Source: G963668185 sp963668185 (GTDB lineage Bacteria; Chloroflexota; Dehalococcoidia; Lucifugimonadales; G963668185). From it: a stretch of 64,000 nt of DNA. Where the stretch lies: the NCBI GenBank assembly GCA_963668185.1, contig OY764162.1, forward strand, positions 806,001 to 870,000, in the 5' to 3' direction. Position 1 is the first letter of the stretch, and each line of letters begins with the position of its first letter. The notes beneath the pieces are model-generated. The model was not told where the DNA came from, ran no database searches, and saw only the letters and a program-made list of their open reading frames with translations. The position numbers and the translations under genes are program-made. Positions 24,582-31,987 of this stretch are shown here, in pieces.

Positions 24582-26123
24582 GTGATTCAGAACTCCACGT
24601 ACGACGCCATAGTGATAGGCGCGGGCCACAACGGGCTTGTAGCCGCCGGCTATCTCGCCCGGTCAGGAATGTCCGTCCTTGTGCTGGAGAGGCTTGACAA
24701 GGTCGGAGGCGCATGCACGACCGACGAAATCCACCCGGGCTTCTTCGGCCCGATGTGCGCGTACGGCCTGCACCTGCTCCAGGGCAAGGTGATCGACGAC
24801 CTGAAGCTCAGAGCGCACGGCCTCGAGACCTTCAACTCTGTGCCGGAGGGCTCGTATCCCGGCGTCCACCCCTTCCCGGACGGCACGCACATCAGGGGCG
24901 GCGGTCCCGAGATGCGCGTCGCACAGGAGATAGCCAAGTTCTCAGACAAGGACGCTCGGGCCTGGTTCGAGTGGAACCGCTTCCTCAACGAAGTCGGCGG
25001 CATCCTACAGTCCACCTTCCTCGACGATCCGCCCACGATTTCTGAGTTGATGGACGAAGTCCGGGGCACCCGGCACGAGGAGGTCCTGGAGAGGATACTC
25101 ACATGGAGCCTGCTCGACCTGCTCGACTACTACTTCGAAGACGAGCACGTCAAAGCCTTCGCGATGATCCAGGTGGAGATGGACCCGCGCGCGTCCGGCA
25201 GCGCCCTTTGCATGGCATACCTGCGGTGCGGCAATGCCAATCGCGATGAGGACAAGGGTGTCCCCCGTGGAGGCATGGGCGCAGTCACGCAGCTGTTGGC
25301 AACCTCTGCCAGGGAATTCGGCGCGGAGATACACACAGGCACGCTCGTGGACAAGGTCATCGTCGAGAACGGCGAAGCCGTCGGCGTGCAGCTCGCGGAC
25401 GACAAGGAGATTCGCGCCTCAGTCGTCGTCTCCAACGCCGATCCCAAACGCACTTACCGCACCTTGGTTGACCCCGAAGACGTCGGCGAAGACATGATGC
25501 GCCGCGTAGACGCATGGAAGATGACCGCAGGCTCCATGAAGTTCCTCGCCGCTCTCAGTGAGCCGCCCGACTTCTCACAATACCTGGGCGATGACTACAA
25601 CCGGTTCGAGCAGGCGTACATGCATGTCTGCGATAGCGTGGACTACCACATCCAGAGCTGGGACGACTCCCAGGCAGGCAACACCCCCACCTGCCCGATC
25701 ATGTCGATCCAGATGCCGTCGATGATCACGCCGAATTTCGTTCCCGGAGGCAGTACCGTCGTCCTCTCCGACTGGGTCCTCTACGCGCCCAGACATCCGA
25801 ACGCCGGATCATGGAACGACATCCGTGACGAGGTCGCGAACACCATCATAGACAAGATCAATAGCTTCGTGCCCAACTTCAGGGACAGCATTCTGGAGTG
25901 GACGCTTCAGACGCCGCTGGAGATCGAGACGCGCGTCGGAATAACTGAGGGCCAGATTCGCCACGGTAACTTCATCCCGAAGCAGATTCTCGCGGGCAGG
26001 TTCCCATACAAGACTCCGATAAAGAACCTGTACATGTGCTGCGCCGGAACGCACCCCGGCGGTGAAGTCTCAGGAGCCCCCGGCCACAACGCCGCACAGG
26101 CCATCCTCAGGGACAGAGGCTAG
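24582..26123 (+). CDS. PYROXD2-like FAD/NAD(P)-binding oxidoreductase
   Basis: This 513-residue flavoprotein of the phytoene-desaturase/PYROXD2 type has an N-terminal Rossmann motif VIGAGHNGLVAAGYLARSG, followed by VLERLDKVGGACTTDE. A middle PRGGMGAVTQLLA segment and a C-terminal FAD-closing segment (CCAGTHPGGEVSGAPGHNAA) complete the pattern. GTG at 24582 is used, with GAAGGAG about 8 bases upstream. It follows the methyltransferase-like gene by 27 bp. Relatives desaturate or oxidise isoprenoids and other lipids; the substrate here is unknown. Confidence 0.88.
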   Translation: MIQNSTYDAIVIGAGHNGLVAAGYLARSGMSVLVLERLDKVGGACTTDEIHPGFFGPMCAYGLHLLQGKVIDDLKLRAHGLETFNSVPEGSYPGVHPFPDGTHIRGGGPEMRVAQEIAKFSDKDARAWFEWNRFLNEVGGILQSTFLDDPPTISELMDEVRGTRHEEVLERILTWSLLDLLDYYFEDEHVKAFAMIQVEMDPRASGSALCMAYLRCGNANRDEDKGVPRGGMGAVTQLLATSAREFGAEIHTGTLVDKVIVENGEAVGVQLADDKEIRASVVVSNADPKRTYRTLVDPEDVGEDMMRRVDAWKMTAGSMKFLAALSEPPDFSQYLGDDYNRFEQAYMHVCDSVDYHIQSWDDSQAGNTPTCPIMSIQMPSMITPNFVPGGSTVVLSDWVLYAPRHPNAGSWNDIRDEVANTIIDKINSFVPNFRDSILEWTLQTPLEIETRVGITEGQIRHGNFIPKQILAGRFPYKTPIKNLYMCCAGTHPGGEVSGAPGHNAAQAILRDRG

Positions 26124-26173
26124 GCCTGCAGAGGTCGCCTCTCAAAGCACGTAGTCCCATCGTTCCCGCGCAC

Positions 26174-26190
26174 GGAGACCTTTCAAAGCC
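26174..26190. repeat. orphan copy of the IS/MITE terminal sequence
   Basis: GGAGACCTTTCAAAG resembles the GGAGACCTTTGC ends of the nearby IS and MITE. The preceding TCGTTCCCGCG also occurs just before the MITE at 30969, so this may be a decayed MITE end. It lies in the 26124-26227 gap, which has no gene. Confidence 0.5.
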
Positions 26191-26227
26191 CAATCACCTG
26201 CGCAACTAGCCCTCCTCTCCCTTGAGA

Positions 26228-27455
26228 GGAGACCTTTGCGTAACGACGGGTTTCCAGTTTGGCGACGGAGGTTGGGCCAGGTTGGGGCGGTGAAGGGTGT
26301 CATGGGTGCCGATTCGATGCCGATTCGATGTCGTTTCGGCGTCTGTGCGGGCTGTTACGCCGCAGGAGGGCCCGATTCAGGGCCCCGCAGGCGTCTAGGG
26401 CGCGCTACGACTCATGACGGGCGCGTCGAAGTAGCGCAGACGCGCCGCCCGGCGCAGATTGTAGGCCATACACTTGAGCCACAGCTCCGTCGCGTTCCGC
26501 TCCAGGCCCATGTAGCGAACCTGCCTGTATCCGTAGCTCCGCTTCAGCGTCCCGAACACCTTCTCCACCGGCGCACGTGCCCGGGCGATCAGCGCATTGC
26601 GCCGCGCTTGCCAGTGCGGCAGCGCACGTTGGTTCTTATGCGACCGGTGCATGATGCGGTCCTTGATCCCGCACTCCCGCAGCCGCGCACGCCGCACTTT
26701 CGACTCATACCCCCTGTCCGCATAGACCGCCTCCTCATCTCCCGAAACCAGTTGGTCCGCAACCTCCGATTCGTTCACGTTGGCGCCCGTCAGCGCCGCC
26801 TTCCGTATCAGCCCCGACTTCCCGTCCACCCCGAGGTGCGCCTTGTACCCGAAGCGAGCGGATCTCCTCCTCCTCGTCCAGACCGCGTCGGGGTCGGTCG
26901 CGCTTCGTGCCACGGGTCCTTCCGACGTCCCCGGACGCCGCGCCTGCGCCTTCACGATCGTGGCGTCCATCAGCGTGCCCTGCTTAAGCACCAGCCGCTG
27001 CTCGTCCAACTGGCTGTTCACCTCGGAGAACAAGCGCTCGGCGAGCCCGCGCTCCGTCAACGCCTTCCGAAAACGGCTGATCGTCGAGTGGTCGGGCGTG
27101 CCGTCCGTCCACCCCAGGCCCGCGAAACGGCGGAAGGAGATGCGGTCCCGCAACGCCTCCTCGATAGCCGGGTCCGACGCCTGATACCACTGCTGAAGCA
27201 GGGCTATCTTGACCATCGTCAGCGGCGGGTAGCCGGGCCTGCCCTCAGGAGCGGCGTGCACATACGCCACCAACTCCCCGATCCGTTCCCAGTCCAGCAG
27301 GTCGTCGATCCGCTCCAGGGTCTCGTTTACTCCCAGGCCTTCAGGAACGAAGGCGTCCACAAACGTCGGCAGACCGGTGCGCTGATGCATGGTTATCTCC
27401 TCTCAAGCGTCGAACTCCACTTTGCCCTTTCCCGCCAGGTTTTGCAAAGGTCTCC
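26228..27455. mobile_element. IS5-family insertion sequence
   Basis: The element is about 1228 bp, bounded by inverted repeats GGAGACCTTTGCGTAAC (left, 26228) and its imperfect complement GTTTTGCAAAGGTCTCC (right, ending 27455). It contains one transposase gene on the minus strand. No clear target duplication is visible next to the ends. About 165 bp of leader-like sequence lies between the left end and the transposase stop. The transposase frame is intact, so the element may be active. Confidence 0.85.
26395..27390 (-). CDS. IS5-family DDE transposase
   Basis: This 331-residue transposase has an N-terminal DUF772-type region (PGYPPLTMVKIALLQQWY, then DHSTISRFRKAL) and a DDE catalytic core. 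The core residues are in TLMDATIVKAQ, AVYADRGYESK and ARAPVEKVFGTLKRSYG. Size and motif order match full-length IS5 transposases, and there is no frameshift. It fills the IS, 65 bp from the right end, and would cut at the GGAGACCTTTGC repeats. The same ends at 30969-31082 suggest that it mobilises a MITE in trans. Confidence 0.92.
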   Translation of the reverse strand: MHQRTGLPTFVDAFVPEGLGVNETLERIDDLLDWERIGELVAYVHAAPEGRPGYPPLTMVKIALLQQWYQASDPAIEEALRDRISFRRFAGLGWTDGTPDHSTISRFRKALTERGLAERLFSEVNSQLDEQRLVLKQGTLMDATIVKAQARRPGTSEGPVARSATDPDAVWTRRRRSARFGYKAHLGVDGKSGLIRKAALTGANVNESEVADQLVSGDEEAVYADRGYESKVRRARLRECGIKDRIMHRSHKNQRALPHWQARRNALIARARAPVEKVFGTLKRSYGYRQVRYMGLERNATELWLKCMAYNLRRAARLRYFDAPVMSRSAP

Positions 27456-27653
27456 ACAGGGACTGCTCTGCATCGTATAGGCCGGTTGGAGATGACATTG
27501 CTCACCTGGATAGATGCGGGCCGCGACGGCCGATGGCGTTGAGAGACTTGAGTGCGAACAGCTGGGTCTTGAGGTTAGCGGCGCAGCGTCCGCAGCCGAC
27601 CGCGATGGCGGCGGTAGGAGAGACCCATCGGGCCGCGCGGCCGCTGGTTGCGT

Positions 27654-28589
27654 CTATTGGTAGTCCGACGGGCGGCGGCCTCTTACGTAGGTGCCGAAGC
27701 CGAACCCGGTCGGCGCGTAGGACTCCAGCGGCTCGACGCTGCGACTCGGGTCGATGCTCCCCTCCATCCCCATGCCCCAGTAGGCCGCGTTGACCACCAG
27801 GCGCCGCAGGTCGGCGCTCAGCAGGTCGGTGGCGGCCCCCATGGTGGTGCAGAAGACCCGCGACGCCTTGCCCTCGTCGCCGGTGTACTCCTTGATCCAG
27901 GCGATGGGCATCGTCGCCGTATCGGGCTTGGGGTCGTCGCCGGGATTCATGCCCGTGAGGACCTGGCCGTCCAGCAGCACCTGCGGGTCGCCGGTCAGCT
28001 CGCCGACGGCGTAGACGTCCGTCGTTCCCCACACGTCGGCCACGCCCCTCAGGATGGGGTGGTCCTTCGAAGATGGGTTGATCAGGGCGCGGGTGCTCTC
28101 GAAGCCGTGGTCTCCGTGATGGGCGACCCAAGTTTCGCCCAGGACCTGGCGGCCGAAGCCGCCCTCGAACTCCTCGTTGGTGCAGTCGTACTTGGCGTAG
28201 GGGCCGCTGGTATCGCGGCTGTACTCGAAGGCGTGGGTCGCCGTCCGCAGGCCCATGACCGGGCGCCCCGAGTTGACGTAGTCGACTATGTGCTTCATCT
28301 GCTCATCGGGCAGCTCGCGAAAGCGGACGAAGATGAGCATGAGATCGGCCGTGTCCAGCGCCTCGAGGCCGGGGATGTTGGTCTGGCACTCGGGGTCGAT
28401 CTCGCCCGTGTCGGGGTCGATGGCGAAGAGCACCGTGCAGTCGAAACCGTGGTGGGCCGACAGGACCTTCGCCAGCATGGGAAGGGCCTCCTCCGACCGG
28501 TACTCCTCGTCGCCGCTGACGAGGACGATGCGCTTGCCCTGGCCGGGGCCCGCCGTGCCCTCGAAGTCGAGCCATAGCTGATCATCCAT
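27654..28589 (-). CDS. ThuA-like domain protein
   Basis: This 311-residue protein of the ThuA (trehalose utilization) superfamily has a class-I glutamine-amidotransferase-like fold. It opens RIVLVSGDEEYRSEEALPMLAKVL, continues with ADLMLIFVRFRELPDEQ and VMGLRTATHAFEY, and ends VNAAYWGMGME. These members lack the amidotransferase Cys and are usually tied to sugar or sugar-acid metabolism. The ATG at 28589 overlaps the last codons of the upstream zinc dehydrogenase (8-nt overlap), so the two dehydrogenases and this gene form one minus-strand operon. The 27456-27653 gap holds no recognisable gene. Confidence 0.8.
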   Translation of the reverse strand: MDDQLWLDFEGTAGPGQGKRIVLVSGDEEYRSEEALPMLAKVLSAHHGFDCTVLFAIDPDTGEIDPECQTNIPGLEALDTADLMLIFVRFRELPDEQMKHIVDYVNSGRPVMGLRTATHAFEYSRDTSGPYAKYDCTNEEFEGGFGRQVLGETWVAHHGDHGFESTRALINPSSKDHPILRGVADVWGTTDVYAVGELTGDPQVLLDGQVLTGMNPGDDPKPDTATMPIAWIKEYTGDEGKASRVFCTTMGAATDLLSADLRRLVVNAAYWGMGMEGSIDPSRSVEPLESYAPTGFGFGTYVRGRRPSDYQ

Positions 28590-29614
28590 GGGGATGTACC
28601 ATAACCTTTCCGCACTCGGCGCCCATCTGCAGTCTCCAGGCGTCCTCGATCCGCGAGAACGGGAAGTGGTGAGTGATCAACCTGTCCAGCGAGTCGCCCA
28701 CCTCGGAGATCATCTCGAGCATATCGTGCGTGTCACTCAGGTTCCAATGCCAGATGCAGGCCGTTGCGGAGCATTCCGTCGCTGATCCGGATGGTGTAGT
28801 CGCCCGACTCGCCGACGAAGGCGAGGTGCCCCTGTCGACGGGTGGCCTCCATCAGGATGTCCATGTAACGCGGCTGGCCGCTCGTCTCCACCGACTTGGA
28901 CGCGCCCAAGCCGCCGGTCAGGGCGCGCACCTCGGTGACGACGTCGTCCTCTTCGGGGTTGAGCACGGCTTCGGCGCCGAGCTCCAGCGCGAGGCGGCTG
29001 CGGTAGCCGTTGCGGGCAAGGCCGATGGCCCGCGCACCGCGGTAGACGGCGTTTATCACCGTACCCAGGCCAACGGCTCCAAGACCGCTGACCAGGACGG
29101 TGTCCGTACCCGACACCCTCATGGTCTGCATCGCGTTCCAGCCGGGCCCGAGGCCGCAGCAGGCCATGCTGGCGTGGTCGTAGGACATCCCGTCCGGTAT
29201 GGGAAGGACGAGCCAGTCCTGCTTCAGGCAGTAGTCGGCGTAGGCCGCGGAGCCGGCCTCGGTCTGGCAGGCCTCGTGGGGATCGACCGGGTCCTGGCAG
29301 TGGATGTACTCGCCGCCCAGGCAGTAGCGGCACTTGCCGCACCAGAAGCCCGGCATCGCCACCACCCGGTCGCCGACCTGGACCCTTCCGGGCCTCGCGA
29401 CCTCCACCACCTCGCCGGCCGCCTCATGCCCCAGGAAGGAGGGGGCTTCCTCGCCCCGCTCGAACTCTATGCGCCCGCAGCCGTCGGCGTAGTCGCTGTA
29501 CTCCGTGCAGAGGGGGGCCGACATCACCTTGACGACGAAGTCGTCCTTCGCGTGCGGCATGGGCCTCTCGACCATCTCGCACTGCTCCACGCCGGTGATG
29601 GCGACAGTCTTCAA
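28582..29614 (-). pseudogene. zinc-binding dehydrogenase with a C-terminal frameshift
   Basis: Read from ATG 29614, this is a medium-chain dehydrogenase: GHEAAGEVVEV, GFWCGKCRYCLGGEYIHC and the Rossmann VLVSGLGAVGLGT. The frame stops at 28733 after DGMLRNGLHLALEPE. In the neighbouring frame the missing tail is present: WHWNLSDTHDMLEMI, then HHFPFSRIEDAWRL and CGKVMVHPHG, ending with TGA at 28582-28584. The paralog upstream has the same block (CWHWNHHRDIQAMM), so a shift of about one base near 28750-28760 breaks a gene that would otherwise be full length. It may be a real mutation or an assembly error. The restored tail overlaps the ThuA start. Confidence 0.85.
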
Positions 29615-29618
29615 CTGG

Positions 29619-30635
29619 TCACTCCTCCCACGGATGCAGGATGATCTTACCGCACTGGTTGCCGGCCCTAGTCTCCAGAGCCTCTTGCACTTGCGAGAAC
29701 CGGAAGGTATGGGTGACCATCTTGTCGATCAGCGACTTCGCGCCGCGGATGGTGCCCATCATGGCCTGGATGTCCCGATGGTGGTTCCAGTGCCAGCACC
29801 CGTACACCGTCAGCCCCTTTCCGTTGATCTCCCTCGCGTTCATGGGGCCGCCCCAGCCGGGGGAGGCGATCATGCCCCTCCAGGCGGCCGCCTTCACCAG
29901 GAAGTCGGGCGCCTTCTCGACGCTGCTGCACTCGACGCTCTTGTCCGCGCCCCTGCCATCGGTCAGCTCCATGATCTCCTCCAGGGCACCGTCGCCGGTC
30001 GGATCGACGACCGCCTCGACGCCCATCTCCCTGGCGAGGGCGACGCGGTAGGGGTTCATCTCGAGGCCCAGCACTCGCGCGCCCCGATACAGAGCGATGG
30101 CCGCGGTGCCCAGTCCAACCGGGCCGAGTCCCGAGACCAGCACCGTGTCCGTGGGCATCACCCGCATGGTCTGGTTCGCGTTGAAGGCGGGCCCGAAGCC
30201 GCAGCAGGCCATGCTGCCGTGGTCGTAGGAGATGTCGTCCGGCAGGGGGACGAGCAGCCAGTCCTGCTGCACGCAGTACTGGGCGTAGGTGGAGGTGCCG
30301 GTCTCGATGCCGCAGATGGCGTTGGGGTCCTTCTTGTCCGGGCAGTAGATGTGTTCGCCTGAGGTACACAGCTCGCAGACGCCGCAACCGCTCTGGGGCA
30401 TCACCACGACGCGGTCGCCGGGCTCGACCCTGGTCACGCTCGGACCGACCTCGACCACCTCGCCCGCGGCCTCGTGGCCGCCGAGGGGCCCAACGGCGCC
30501 CGCCTGGAATCGATGGAACTCGGTACACATGGGCGCGGAGTATATCTTGACCTTGGCGTAGTTCTCGGCGACCCGGGGGTCGGCAACTTCCTCCCAGGAG
30601 CACCGGCTCTCGCCAGTTACGACAACGTGCTTCAT
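29619..30635 (-). CDS. zinc-dependent medium-chain dehydrogenase
   Basis: This protein of about 338 residues is paralogous to the next gene in the operon. It has a GHEAAGEVVEVG catalytic-zinc region, a structural-zinc cysteine cluster (SGCGVCELCTSGEHIYC), the nucleotide-binding VLVSGLGPVGLGT, and a C-terminal CGKIILHPW. ATG at 30635 is preferred because GGGGAG lies about 5 bases upstream. It is first of three genes ending in ThuA, probably for oxidation of a sugar or polyol (inferred from ThuA context). It is intact, unlike its downstream copy. Confidence 0.87.
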   Translation of the reverse strand: MKHVVVTGESRCSWEEVADPRVAENYAKVKIYSAPMCTEFHRFQAGAVGPLGGHEAAGEVVEVGPSVTRVEPGDRVVVMPQSGCGVCELCTSGEHIYCPDKKDPNAICGIETGTSTYAQYCVQQDWLLVPLPDDISYDHGSMACCGFGPAFNANQTMRVMPTDTVLVSGLGPVGLGTAAIALYRGARVLGLEMNPYRVALAREMGVEAVVDPTGDGALEEIMELTDGRGADKSVECSSVEKAPDFLVKAAAWRGMIASPGWGGPMNAREINGKGLTVYGCWHWNHHRDIQAMMGTIRGAKSLIDKMVTHTFRFSQVQEALETRAGNQCGKIILHPWEE

Positions 30636-30968
30636 CGCAGACTCCCCAGCCATACTTCTGGAGGCCTCGACCCACCCGTGTCCACCCTCTGGCGACGGGT
30701 CGCCTGGGCGGCCGTGGCGGCGGGCTCAGGTTCGCGTGCACTGTACCACTTCCAAGGCGACTCTCGCTGAACTCGGAGTGACAAGAGTGGCCCCCTCCGA
30801 AGTCGACAGGTCGGTCTCTGCTCGCGCCGCTCCACCCAATCGCACGCCCCGCCCCTGGGTTCCCGGCTGCCGGAACGACTGGAGGGATGTCTCCCAAGAG
30901 CCCCGGTACCTGCCCCACCCCGCCACAGGAGCGCAACTCAGCCACCACCATCCGTCGTTCCCGCGGAG

Positions 30969-31082
30969 GGAGACCTTTGCACAACTCCCCCGGCTCCCCC
31001 TCATCCTAACCTTCTCCCACCAGGGGAGAAGGGACTAGATGGCATGGGCTGCCTGTGTTGCAGCGGTTACGCAAAGGTCTCC
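30969..31082. mobile_element. 114-bp MITE with ends matching the IS5-family element
   Basis: It begins GGAGACCTTTGCACAAC and ends GTTACGCAAAGGTCTCC, inverted copies of the terminal repeats of the IS at 26228-27455. The 80-bp interior has no coding capacity and contains a CCTTCTCCC / GGGGAGAAGG hairpin. It is therefore a likely non-autonomous derivative moved by that transposase. It lies in the 560-bp stretch 30636-31197, where I see no gene. Confidence 0.82.
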
Positions 31083-31197
31083 TTGAGGGAGAGGATTGAG
31101 GTGAGGGTGAACGAGGTGTGCGAGGAGATGTAAGGCAATGAGCCAATCGCCCATGCCCTTATGGGTGCAGAGCCTGCCCCGTACTACGGTACGGGGG

Positions 31198-31905
31198 CTA
31201 TGCCCTGCTGAACCTGCCCGGCACGTTCCGGACGTGCCGCCAGTCCTGCCGCAGCTTGACGATCGTGCTGTCCGGCACGCAGCCGCTTACCACAGCGTTC
31301 GCGTACACGAGCACGCTTCGCCCCAACACCGTCCCGGGATTGAGGACCGAGTTGCACCCCGTCGCCGACCCGTCGCCGATGACGGCCCCCAGCTTCGTGA
31401 GACCCGTGCTGATGGAGCCGCCGCGCTGCACAACCCGGATCTCCTTGTCCGTGCCGATCTTGTAGTTGGACAGCTTAGTCCCCGCCCCCAGGTTCGCGTC
31501 GTTTCCCAGGATCGAGTCGCCGCAGTAGTTGTAGTGCGGGGCCGCCGCGCCGTTGAGCATGATCGTATTCTTCAACTCCGTCGAGTTGCCCACCACGACG
31601 CCGTCGCCGATCAGCGCGTCGCCCCGGACGTACGCGCCGCTGCGGATCTCGCACTCGCTGCCGATCACCGCGGGGCCGCGCACGTAAGCGCCCGCCTCCA
31701 CGACGGTGCCGGGCCCGATCGACACCGGCCCGATCACGTGCGCGCCTTCCTCCACAACCGCGTCGTCGGACACCCCGTTCTCGGCCTTGCTCAGCGCGAA
31801 GTCTCTGACTCCGATCAGCGCCTCCCACGCGAACTCGCAGCCCTCAAACACCGCCTGGTGCTCGAACTTGGCCAGGTCAAACAGATCGGCCGGCGCTAGG
31901 TCCAT
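31198..31905 (-). CDS. left-handed beta-helix (hexapeptide) protein, GlmU-C-terminus-like
   Basis: This 235-residue protein has about 40 helical residues, then many isoleucine-patch hexapeptides: IGPVSIGPGTVVEAGAYVRG, VIGSECEIRSGAYVRGDALIG, then GAVIGDGSATGCNSVLNPGT. This is the left-handed beta-helix of acyltransferases and of the C-terminal half of sugar nucleotidylyltransferases. There is no nucleotidyl domain, so an acetyl- or acyl-transferase role on a nucleotide sugar is likely but unproven. It stands alone on the minus strand after the MITE-bearing gap. Confidence 0.8.
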   Translation of the reverse strand: MDLAPADLFDLAKFEHQAVFEGCEFAWEALIGVRDFALSKAENGVSDDAVVEEGAHVIGPVSIGPGTVVEAGAYVRGPAVIGSECEIRSGAYVRGDALIGDGVVVGNSTELKNTIMLNGAAAPHYNYCGDSILGNDANLGAGTKLSNYKIGTDKEIRVVQRGGSISTGLTKLGAVIGDGSATGCNSVLNPGTVLGRSVLVYANAVVSGCVPDSTIVKLRQDWRHVRNVPGRFSRA

Positions 31906-31954
31906 TGCATTCCCTCAACTCTGAGCATATTAAAATTGCCGCTCTGTCGTAGTT

Positions 31955-31980
31955 CCGTTCGCCCTGAGCTTGTCGAAGGG
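31955..31980. repeat. dispersed repeat (TTCGCCCTGAGC family)
   Basis: One copy of CCGTTCGCCCTGAGCTTG followed by TCGAAGGG lies between the hexapeptide gene start and the molybdenum hydroxylase stop. It is the complement of the TTCGACAAGCTCAGGG form seen at 690. Confidence 0.8.
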
Positions 31981-31987
31981 CCTGTAC

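Noticed and set aside
26228..27455. Target-site duplication of the IS
   Set aside because: The bases on either side of the inverted repeats do not match, so no duplication is claimed.
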